This document shows, piece after piece, positions 23,401 to 32,999 of a DNA stretch of 64,000 bases. The DNA comes from Guyanagaster necrorhizus. Lineage: Eukaryota > Basidiomycota > Agaricomycetes > Agaricales > Physalacriaceae. Under the pieces are notes generated by a model, which ran no database searches, was not told the DNA's origin, and saw only the letters and a list, made by a program, of their open reading frames with translations. Made by a program: the position numbers and the translations under genes. The stretch spans positions 787,921 to 851,920 of the forward strand of contig NW_025064892.1 of NCBI RefSeq assembly GCF_019112545.1, given 5' to 3'. Each line of letters opens with the position of its first letter. Within the stretch, counting starts at the first letter, position 1.

Positions 23401-24240
23401 TTGCCAACCTGCAAAAAAAAGAGGAAGAGCTTAGCATGGAGACCAAGGTGGAGGAAGTAAAAGATGGGACCAGCCAGTGAGTAATTCCACTGGACTAGCC
23501 AAAGGATCTTATGGTGTGCAAACTCCAGCCACTAGTCAGACTAATAGTATTTATGTAGTTACTCTTATACCAACCCCTATCATGTATTCAAATATACCCC
23601 AGATTTCTACTCCACACACCAAAGAATCACAAAAAGAAAAAACTCAAACACCTACAGGCTGAACAAGAGCAGTGAGCCCCACTACTTGGCTTAAACCATT
23701 CAACACTGAATGGATCTGAAGAGCAGTCAGAGATGCTAAGGATAAAGCCACAGTGAAAGCCATACTCAACAATTGGGTTCATCAGACACAAATCAAAGAA
23801 ATTGTCAATGATATAGTGAAGAGACTGAAAGAAGCTGAATGATGCTCGGCCTTGGAATAGCTTGATGAACTCCATGGGCTGCAAAAATACATTTGATGAT
23901 CCAAGATGCCTGAATGAGACCTACTTGCCAAGGCCTAGATTGAGACTCTTACATCTGGATCAATCCATGTGATGACTGCTCTGATTGACAGCAGCTGTAC
24001 TAAGAGTTCCATCAACCAAGCTTTCATCAATAAGCACAAACTCCCAATCTGAAGCATGGCAGTGTCAATTCCAGTTTATAATATGGATGGGACAAAGAAC
24101 CAAGCCAGTTCAATCACCAAATTTGTTGAACTTAGGCTCACAATTGGTGACCACTCTGAACGAATTGATCTAGCTGTAATGAATCTCAGGACCAAAGAGA
24201 TCTTCCTGGATCATGACTGGTTGATGTCATAATCTATTAA
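23401..24240 (+). pseudogene. GypC#1 protease region
   Basis: After the knuckle a Thr/Ser/Pro-rich linker leads to an aspartic protease: 'VMTALIDSSCTKSSINQAFI' (about 23970-24030) with the active site DSG changed to DSS, followed by 'IPVYNMDGTKNQASSITKFVELRLTIGDHS' and 'EIFLDHDWL'. Gly-to-Ser is a single G-to-A change, in line with the decay elsewhere. The protease would have cut Gag-Pol. Confidence 0.8.
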
Positions 24241-24499
24241 TCAACTGGAAGACTGATAGGATTACATTTGCAAGATGCCAATACTGAAAAATTCCATTTG
24301 AATTGCCTGATGAGGATCTGGAGGATTGGTGGAACAAGGAAATAGAGGATGGAGAAACTATTCTCACCATCAATCTTCAGTAGGAGATACATATCCAAGG
24401 TATCCACCATGCCAACAACTTAGCTGCCAAAGCTGCTGAACAGGAGAAGGAAAAGACCTTTGAAGAAATGGTGCTTAAGTGAGCATATGACTTTAAAGA

Positions 24500-25850
24500 C
24501 CTGTTTAAAAAGGAAAGCTTTGATGAGTTGCTAGAACTGAAGCTATGGAATCATATGATTGAACTAATCTCAAATGCAAATACCAATCTGGATTGCAAAA
24601 CTTATCCCCTTGACAACAATGAGCAGCAAGAGCTCAACAAGTTCTTAGATGAGAACTTGTCTAGTGGACAAATCCGACCATCCAAATCTCTGATGGCTTC
24701 CCCCTTCTTTTTTGTCAAGAAAAAAGATGGCAAACTCTGGCCAGTCTAAGATTATTGGAAGCTTAACGAGATGACGATCAAGAATTGTTATTCTCTCCTG
24801 TTAATTTCAGAACTAATGGACAAACTCCAAGGTGCAAAATACTACATCAAACTCAATGTTTGGTGGGAATATAACAACATCCATATCAAAGAAGAGGATG
24901 AATAGAAGGCAGTCTTTCAGACCAATCAAGGGCTATTTGAACCAATAGTGATGTTCTTTGGACTCACTAACTCTCTGGCAATCTTTCAGTGGATGATGAA
25001 TGATATCTTCAAAGACCTCATCTCCATCAGAAAGATTACTATTTACCTTGATGACATCCTAATCATGTCGAAAATGAAGAAGAAACACAAAAGGATAGTA
25101 TGACAGATACTAGCCCTCATGAGGAAACACAAACTGTTCCTCAAAGCAGAGAAATGTGAGTTCAAGATACTCAAAACTGAGTATCTCAGAGTCATTATTA
25201 GTGAAGGAAGTATTCAAATGGACCTCATCAAAGTAGTGGGGGTAGCAGAGTGGCTGGAGCTAGTCAGAAAGAAGGAACTACAGTCATTTTTTAGGTTCAC
25301 AAACTTTTACCAATGCTTCATCTGAGATTACAGCAAAATAGTCTGACCAATGATGCAGCTAACTGGCAATGCCCCCTAGACCTGAGGCCCCTTCCAACAA
25401 GCCACCTTCAACAACCTTCAACAATGATTAGCTGAGGATGTCATACTCACTATTCCCACTCAAGAAGGAAGATTCTGAGTCAAAGCTGACTTCAGCGAGA
25501 GTGCCATCAGAGCCATACTCTCACAGAAGCAGAATGGAAAGTGGCAACCAGTTGCATTCCTCTCTAAAGCACTCACAGTCATGGAGCAGAATTATGAAAT
25601 CTACAACAAAGAGTTACTTGCTATTATGCTCACCTTGAAGGAATGGCAACACTATCTAATCAGAGCCACAGAAGTTTTCAAGATTTGGACAGATCATCAA
25701 AACCTTCAATATTTCTGACAACTCCAGAAACTAAACCACCACCAAGCCAGATGAGTCATTGAACTTAGTCAATATCAGTACACACTCCATCATAAGGCAG
25801 GAACAGCAAACAAGAAAGCTGATCTTCTGAGCCAGAGAGCAGATCATGAT
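24500..25850 (+). pseudogene. GypC#1 reverse transcriptase and RNase H
   Basis: RT begins 'LDENLSSGQIRPSKSLMASPFFFVKKKDGK'. The catalytic block is 'ITIYLDDILIM' (YLDD at 25044-25055), then 'KAEKCEFKILKTEYLRVIIS' and 'FFRFTNFYQCFI'. RNase H is readable as 'FLSKALTVMEQNYEIYNKELLAIMLTLKEWQHYL' and 'IWTDHQNLQYF'. Arg positions are often TGA or TGG, and the Trp before 'KAVFQT' is TAG. The lengths are close to those of intact relatives, so decay here is by point mutation rather than deletion. Confidence 0.92.
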
Positions 25851-25919
25851 CAAAGGGAAGCTGATAACAAAGGAGTGACATTATTGCAGCCCAAACATTT
25901 CAGAGCTATAATAATGCCA

Positions 25920-26480
25920 ATGGAAGAAGAAATCCATGAGCACATCAAGAGCACAACTTAAGACAATCACAAGTGGGATCAATAAGTGGCTCTATCTCTC
26001 AGATGGAGGACTTATTCACTATAATGGATGGATCTACATTTCCAGAGATCAGAGGCTACATAATGAAATCATCACCACCTGCTATGACCATGCAACTGCT
26101 GGCCACTCTGGCATTGCCAAAACCAAGGAATTGGTACTACAAGAGTACTGGTGATCTAAAATAGGCAATAATATTATTGCATACATTAAAGCATATGAAG
26201 TCTGCCAATGAGGCAAATTATCAACACAAGCCTAAGCTGCACTGCTCCACCTGAATAAAATCCCATCATCACCATGGATCTATATCTCTGTCGATATGAT
26301 CACCAGACTCTTGGACTGTAATGGCTATAATCCAATCATCATCATAGTCAATCAATTCTCAAAAATGATCATTCTAATCATCTGCTCAACAGAATTGACT
26401 TCTGAAGGATGGGCAAAAATTCTATGTGATGAGATTTATGCCAAATATAGTATGCCCTAAGTTGTCATCCACAGAGAAAC
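25920..26480 (+). pseudogene. GypC#1 integrase N-terminal part
   Basis: The HHCC zinc-binding region is 'TCYDHATAGHSGIAKTKELVLQEYW...AYEVCQ' (about 26080-26215, with the second Cys of CXXC lost to decay). The start of the core follows ('PWIYISVDMITRLLDCNGYNPIIIIVNQFSK', containing the first catalytic Asp). The frame stops at 'YAKYSMP.VVIHRE', where the second catalytic Asp block (SDRGPQF in relatives) should be. Confidence 0.85.
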
Positions 26481-26995
26481 TCAGACAGCCCTTGAAAAGG
26501 CTGCAACTATGATAAAAACCCAATATAACTGATATTGTTGCTCTGCCCAAACATACTCAGTCAATGACAAAGTCTGGCTTGACACATCTAATCTTCATCT
26601 TCCACAACCAAAGTGCAAGCTCACCAACAAGCATACTGGTCTATTTTCTATAATATCCAAAATTAGGACCAGTGCTTACAAACTCAAGTTATCACCCACT
26701 TGGAAAGTTCATAATGTCTTTAATGAGACATTATTAACCCCTTACATTATGTCTGCATTCCTGAATCAAAAACACCCACTGCCTCCTCTGTCCAACCTCA
26801 TTGACAATGAAGAACACTATAAAGTTGATCAAGTCCTAAATCACAAACTACATAAAATCAGGGCAAAAGAGGGAGGGATGACAACTACCATTGACTATCT
26901 GGTCAGTTGGAAGGGTTATAGACTGGAATCTAACCAGTGGATTAATAAAAAGTTAATAAATGCTGATGCCACTATATAAAATTATGAATTATTCC
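26481..26995 (+). pseudogene. GypC#1 integrase C-terminus and chromodomain
   Basis: It resumes at 'ALEKAATMIKTQYN', the pre-GPY region, followed by 'YSVNDKVWLDTSNLHL', 'KVHNVFNETLLTPYI' and the chromodomain 'DYLVSWKGYRLESNQWINKK' (about 26895-26955). Compared with GypD'#3 (46530-47130), roughly 120 residues of integrase, including the second Asp and the Glu, are missing at the junction near 26480. Confidence 0.88.
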
Positions 26996-27036
26996 TAAAT
27001 TGAGCCATCAGAACAATGGTCTTAAGAAGAGGGTAA

Positions 27037-27494
27037 TGTTACAATTTTTCCATTTTCTTTCTCAGATAACCCCTATTCATGCTTAGTCAGGATGCTAGAA
27101 TGAGCACTTAGAACCATGAGACAAAGCTTAGTCATCACAACTAGCTGAGTCTGTCATTGTTCTTTGATGCAACAGCATTGCCTGACAATATATAATCAGC
27201 CTATTATGTATGATAATGATGTCTTAGAACAATGAGCATAATAGACCAAGAGACACATAATTAGTCATAGTATTATTAGCAGATCCTGTACAGTGTTTAA
27301 GACCACTAGCTCTTGCTGGTATCTCCAGCTTCAAGCTAAAGTTTATTCATCTCATTCCACCCTTGAGCCAACCCTTCAGGCCTTATGACACATTGATCAG
27401 AATATGCATTAGTAAATCTAGCTGATCTCCTGAAGTGCAAGAAGACTAGGCTGCCTATCATATATATTTGTTCACATGATGCTTGAGTCTAACA
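27037..27494 (+). repeat. 3' LTR of GypC#1
   Basis: 458 bp, preceded by the polypurine tract TTAAGAAGAGGGTAA (27022-27036). It carries the same self-complementary site (AGCTTCAAGCTAA, 27327-27339). Confidence 0.95.
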
Positions 27495-27499
27495 GATGT

Positions 27500-27990
27500 G
27501 GTGGAGGCCATGGAATTGGTTGGAATGAGATCCTGGTAGCTTGAGCAGAAAGTGATACTGTTTTCAGCCCAGTCAATCAGTGGATTGTAGCAGGAGAGTC
27601 AGTTGTATCCTAGGACAAGATTGCAAGATGAATCCAGATGAGTGACATAGAAGTCAATGAGGAAGGTGTCTCTGGAAGAGAAATGGATAGGAATGGTTGC
27701 AGTTTAAGATATATGGTTTCTGATGAAACTATTGAATAATTGGAGTTGCACACTGGGGATGGTTTTAATAGGAATATCATTGGCAGCTATGTACTTAGTG
27801 TCAACAAAGCAGTGGCTAGAACCAAAATCAATAAGAGCAAGAAAATGCAGAATAGTAGAAGCTGAGGATCTGTCAGGCTCCATACTAGTTGGTAATTTTG
27901 CTGAAAGTGAAAGATGGAAGGATTGGTTGGAAACAGATGTTGTGTTGAGGGTGATAACCTCCAGTGTGCAAATAGAGTCAATGCAACTCT
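27500..27990 (-). pseudogene. GypB#2 protease
   Basis: The minus strand reads 'FLALIDFGSSHCFVDTKYIAANDIPIKTI' then 'FLIDFYVTHLDSSCNLVLGYN.L', an aspartic protease of the gypsy type. The active-site DSG is DFG here (one C-to-T change). In GypB#3 the same site reads DCG. It joins the pol linker at 19722 once GypC#1 is removed. Confidence 0.85.
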
Positions 27991-29478
27991 GAACTCACAT
28001 GGAGAGAACAAGATTGCTTCCTAGTTTTCTGACTCAGTTGGAGCCAGTTTCTCAAGAATGGTGTCTACTTCTGCTGCATGACTCTTGGCAGAAGCTGCTG
28101 CCTTCCACTTGTTGCAATCCTCAGTCTTGTGTTTGGCTCTACAGAATATACAGAGGTTGTTCTGATGCCAATGATCTTTTTCTTTCTGAGTCAGATGGCC
28201 ATTTTTGCCTAGCTTGTCAGCATAGAGCTTGGTAATAGTGGATTTCAGTGCAGAGCTGGAGTCCAGAGAAGAGTTGGATCTCTTAGATTTGAGATTGGAA
28301 GGTTAGTTAGAGACTTTATTGTTCCAGTTTTCTCAGGCAATTTTGGTCTTTCAGGTTCAGTAACAGGCATCAAGTTCTTGGGTGAGAAGGCACATGTCAT
28401 GGAGGTTGCTGGGCTTTCTATGGTAAGCCATGTCATCCTTTATATGGGTACAGAGACCATGGTAGAAAGTGTGGTGGAGAGAGTTGTCTCTGTACCCAAT
28501 TTGCAAGGCATATTGATTAAATTAGACCATGTACTTCATAATCTAGTCTCCATTGCATATTTGGAGGTGTTTTAATGCATCCTCAGCATCTCTGATGGCA
28601 TTGAAGAGGCTGAAGTTGCTACAAAGCTCATCCAAGAAAACCATATAGGAGAATTGCCAGACTGGTGGATTTTATGGGTTGGGGTTAAGAATGTCTGGTT
28701 CAAACCAGTTAAGCACAGTGCTGGCCAAAAAGAAAATAGTATAGTTGACTTTGCTAGCATCTGTTGTAAATGTGGTAGGTCTGTCATTGAAGTTTAACTG
28801 AAGAGAGACAATAAAAGTCTTCAGTTTGCAAGAGTCAGAGCCATCAAATAATTCTGATTCCTTGACTTTGATGTGAATGGTGGCTGACTTAGGGTTATTG
28901 AGGGAAACAGAGACTCCTTGTAACAGGTTCATAAATTCTAGGAACATGTTCTGCTGGTTTGGATTGTTATTTCCTGTGGAGCCATCAGAGCTGCTAGAGC
29001 CATTGGGACTATCTGGACCTTTTGATCCATCTGGATCTCCTGGCTCTCCTGGAAAAGAGTTTGGTGGATTACCACCTGATTCCCATCAGATGGAAGTATG
29101 AGTAAGGGTGTCTTCATTTCTACTCTCCAAGTCTAGGCTGTCTGAATTTCCATGTACATTGTCTAGAGATAAGGATTCTATCAGAGTGTCAGTTTAGGTG
29201 CTATACATCAGGCTGGCCCATTGGGCTCTATTGGTTGGAATGCTGGCGGCATCCAAAGGGTTAGGGAAATCATCATAATTAGGTTAGTGGGCAGTGAAGC
29301 TGGAGTGGGTGTAGGTTTCCCTATGGGAAGGTTGTCCTCCACTGGAAGCCAATCTAAAAAGGCCTGGTTGTTCCTTTGAGGTGGATGATAGGATGTCTTT
29401 CATGGAAAACATGTTGTGATGGGTAGGCTGAGTTTGTTCAAGATTGGCTTCTATAGGTTGGGTAAATGTGGTGGACAT
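27991..29478 (-). pseudogene. GypB#2 gag
   Basis: It starts MSTTFTQPIEANLEQTQ at 29478, 26 nt inside the primer site. A Ser/Gly/Pro-rich region precedes the capsid 'KVKESELFDGSDSCKLKTFIVS', 'LQLNFNDRPTTFTTDASKV' and 'NWFEPDILNPN'. This is the basidiomycete gypsy gag type (FDGSDPRKL...WFEPDLL in relatives). The zinc knuckle NLCIFCRAKHKTEDCNK lies at about 28108-28160, with spacing CX2CX3HX4C, one residue shorter than usual. Several stops interrupt it. Confidence 0.88.
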
Positions 29479-29504
29479 GATAAAAGTTTCAACTCAAGGG
29501 TTTG

Positions 29505-29515
29505 AGTTCAAATAT
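29505..29515 (-). other. GypB#2 primer binding site, self-priming type
   Basis: On the minus strand ATATTTGAACT starts 2 nt inside the 5' LTR. It pairs with the LTR sequence at 29748-29758 (minus strand AGTTTGAATAT). The only two mismatches are adjacent and form CA against TG, as expected from one ancestral CG in each copy. Confidence 0.6.
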
Positions 29516-29517
29516 AC

Positions 29518-30010
29518 TGTTAAGAATGTGCCAATCAGTTGGGCTTGAGTGCATATGTGGAGATCAGCAGAGTGCATGGGTATCAATGAAGCTATTGGCA
29601 ACATTCCTCTTGAGTTGGGCCCAAAGATTTGAATAGACAGAATGGAGTTCTATTGGCAGAGTGAAGGGTATCCTTCAAAGCAGAGTCTGTCAGATGAAGT
29701 AGAGAGGAGTTGAAGTGAGCATGAAGTGTGAATGGCTATCCAAGTTGATATTCAAACTGAGTAGTTATGATGATATACATGGCTTTATATACTAATAGTA
29801 GCTAATTTCAAGTCAGATTCCATTGGGTTCCAGTGTCAATATTCACTACCAAGTTCAGAATCTAGATATTACAATGTGAAATATGAATGTGAAATGATAA
29901 TGGTGAAATGAAATTAGTAGATAACAGGAAGTGGCCAGAGTCTGATGGGTAGCATAATTGAATTCATGGTTGGTTGAGGTGACATGGAGGCTGGCAGCAT
30001 GCATATAACA
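29518..30010 (-). repeat. 5' LTR of GypB#2
   Basis: 493 bp, the same length as the 3' LTR. A minus-strand TATATAAA box (29791-29784) lies 33 nt before the self-complementary site at 29758. Confidence 0.93.
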
Positions 30011-30015
30011 GCCAG

Positions 30016-32860
30016 TCATTTTATCCAGTTGTCTTGTCAATAATTAATGAAGAGGCAGAGTTATTTCTCCACTTCTTAGTTCACCCATTCTGTTTGTTCA
30101 TTGGTTTGAAGATGGTATGCAGTTGATGTGTTTCATTTAATGTTGAAAAGTCAGTACAAGTCATCTAAGAACTTGGAGATGAATTGTAGTCCTCTGTCTA
30201 AGATGACTACTTGAGGCATCCTGTATTTGGCATAAACCTCATCCCACAGGATCTTTGCTCATTCTTCTGATATTAATTCTGTTGAGCAAGCAATCAGTAT
30301 GATTGCTTTTGAGAATTGATTGACTATAATGAGGATGGCATTATAGCTATTACAGTCTGATAACCTGATGATCATATCAACTGATATGTGGATCCATGGT
30401 GATGATGGAACTTCATTTGAGTGAAGTGGCATGGCCCATAGTTATGTCAAGGACTTGTCTTGTTGATAAGTTTCACATGCTTTTATGTAGTGTTTGATGT
30501 CCTAGTTCATCTTAGGCCACCAGTAGTTTCATAGGATCAGTTCCTTTGTCTTGGCAATCTCTGGGTGTCCTGCAGTTGCATAGTCATAGCATATGGTGAT
30601 TATCTTGCTATGTAAGGCTTGATCTCTGGGAATATAGATTTATTCATCATAGTGGATTATTCCATCTTTTCTGGTCATTCCCCTCTCATGGTTGAGTGAT
30701 GAGGCCACTCATCAGTCTCACTTGTAGGTGTCCCAAGTCACACTCTTGATGTGCTCATGAATCTCCTCTTCTATTGGCATGATTATGGCTTGGAAGTGCT
30801 TGGGCTTTAGTAGAATCACTCCTTCATTGTCATCTCCTCTCTGATTGTGATCTGCTCTCCTACTGAGCAGATCCACCTTCTTGTTGGCTGCTCTGGTTTT
30901 GTGGTGCAGTGTGTAGTTGTACTCTAATAATTCTGTAGCCCATCAGGCTTGCCAATGGTTTAACTTCTGTGGCATTTGAAAGTATCAGAGGTTTTGGTGG
31001 TCAGTCCAGATCTCAAAGGTCTGAACTGCTCTGATTAGATAATGCTGTCATTTGGCCAGAATGAGCATTATAGTGAGCAACTCTTTATCATATATTTCAT
31101 AGTTGCATTCCATGATCATTAGTGCTTTGGATAGAAATACAACTGAGTGCCATCAGCCCTCTTGTTTTTGAAAAAGAACAGCACTGATGGTGCCTTCACT
31201 TGAGTTGGCTTTGACACAGAATTTTCTGTCCTGTGTTGGGATGGCTAAGATTACATCTTCCATCAATTGTCACTTAAGGTTGTTAAACACTGACTATTGA
31301 GATGGGCTTCAGGTCCACAGTGCATTGCTGATTAGCTGAGTCATAGGGCAGACTATCTTACTATAGTCTCAGATGAATTACTGATAGAAGTTGGTGAAAC
31401 CTAAAAAGGATTGTAACTCCTTTTTTCTTGTTGGTTCTGGCTATTTGGTTACCTCCATGATCTTGATGGAATCTATTCTAATATTCTCTTTGCTGATAAT
31501 GACTCTGAGATACTCAGTTTCAAGTATCTTGAACTCACACTTCTTGGCCTTGAGGAAGAGTCAGTGTTTCCTCATGAGAGCTAGTATCTGTTGGACTAGC
31601 TGGTGATGTTCTTTCTTGGTTTTTGACATGATGAGAATGTCATCAAGATAGATTGTGACTCTTTTAGTGGTGATAAGGTCTTTGAAAATGTCATTCATCA
31701 TCCACTAGAAAGTGGCTGGTGAATTAGTGAGGCTGGAGAACATGACTGTTAGCTCAAATAATCCTCAGTTGGTGCAAAAGATGGCCTTCCATTTGTTGCT
31801 CTCTTTGATGTGTACATTATTGTAACTCCAGTGGACATCCAGCTTAGTGTAGTATTGGATGCTATAAAGTTTATCTATTAATTCAGAGATTAACAGAAGC
31901 AGATAATGATTCTTGATTGTCATCTCATTGAGCTTTTGAGAATTCTGTACTGGTCAAAGCTTACCATCCTTCTTTTTGATGAAGAAGAAAGGAGAGGCCA
32001 TTGGGGATTTTGATGGCTGGATTCATCCATTGAAGAGATTCTCCTCTAGAAACTGATCGAGCTCTTGTTGCTTGTTGTTGCTAAGTGGATATACCTTGCA
32101 ATCCAAGTTAGCATTAGTGTTTGGAATCAGCTCAATGGCATGATCCCATGGTTTCAGGTCAGATAGTTTGTCAAAGCTTTCTTTGTCAAACAGGTCCCAA
32201 TAGTCACATATTCATTCAGATACCATCTCTTCAAATGTCTTGCTCTCTTTCTCTATATTGGCCTTTGTGGCTAGGTCATTGGCATGATGTATGGCCTCAA
32301 TGTGAATGGCCTTCTGCAGATCTACAGTGAGAATTGTCTTGCTGTCCTCCATCTCTTCATCCCACTAATCTTTGGGATCTTCATTGGGTAGCTTGAATGG
32401 GATTTTTCAGCAGTGACATCTTACAAATGTGATCTGGCCAGTTTTTCAATTAATGAGCAGATTATGATGAATCAGCCAGTTGTGACCAAAAAAAACTTCC
32501 TTGGTCTCTAAGTCAGTTATGGCCAAATTGATTCTTTTGGAATAATCACCAATTGTGAGTCTAAGCTTGACAAATTCAGTAATCAAACCAGCTTGATTCT
32601 TGGTTTCATCCATATTGTAGACTGGAATAGAGGCTGCTATAGCTCAGGTAGGGAGATTGTGCTTAGTGATGAAAGCATGGTTGATTGAGCTGCCAGTACA
32701 CCTGCTGTCGATTAGCATGATGACTGCATAGATGCTTTGAAACATGAGTGTCTCAATTTGGGCCTTAGCTAGAAGGTCTTAACTCAGGGTCTTGGATTGT
32801 CAGATGAATTTCCATGGTACTCAGAGTTTGTTGAGCTATTCTAAGGCTCAGCATCACTTG
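30016..32860 (-). pseudogene. GypD#1 pol: protease, RT, RNase H, integrase
   Basis: From the right: protease 'VIMLIDSRCTGSSINHAFI' (about 32670-32725; active site DSG reads DSR), 'EVFFGHNWLIHHN'. RT runs from '[24 protein letters not shown]' to 'VTIYLDDILIM' (YLDD at 31639-31650) and 'SFLGFTNFYQ'. RNase H follows ('VFLSKALMIMECNYEIYDKELL', 'IWTDHQNL'). Integrase has 'CYDYATAGHPEIAKTKELIL.NYWWPKM', 'PWIHISVDMIIRLSDCNSYNAILIIVNQFSKA' and 'PQVVILDRGLQFISKFL'. It ends at the GypB#2 insertion. Length is near normal; damage is mainly premature stops. Confidence 0.92.
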
Positions 32861-32999
32861 GCTTTCCTCATCCCTTCTATCATCTCATTAATCACTTCTT
32901 CAGCTCAGGTTTTCTGAACTCAGTTTCTAAGTACAGCTTTTGCTGTAGCTTCATCCTTTGCATTCTTGATGGCTCATCAAGTCCATTTGGTATTGAATG

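Larger units (their letters stand above)
19723..27494 (+). mobile_element. GypC#1, complete Ty3/gypsy chromovirus, 7,772 bp
   Basis: Two LTRs of exactly 458 bp (19723-20180 and 27037-27494) and the 5-bp TSD GATGT (19718-19722 and 27495-27499). The empty site CCCAGGGATGT/GGTGGAGG matches the uninterrupted GypB#3 sequence near 54225. Gag, PR, RT, RH, IN and chromodomain are recognisable in order on the plus strand. The integrase core is deleted and stops are frequent. Confidence 0.95.
14374..30010 (-). mobile_element. GypB#2, Ty3/gypsy chromovirus with LTR-A copy 2 and GypC#1 inside
   Basis: LTRs of 493 bp each (14374-14866, 29518-30010). The TSD is GTCAG at 14369-14373 and GCCAG at 30011-30015, one C-to-T change apart. 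It interrupts the GypD#1 integrase between the 'QDNWIK' and 'HNNRIHS' blocks. Without its two insertions it is about 6.44 kb. It lacks the antisense accessory gene found in the other two GypB copies. Confidence 0.92.
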
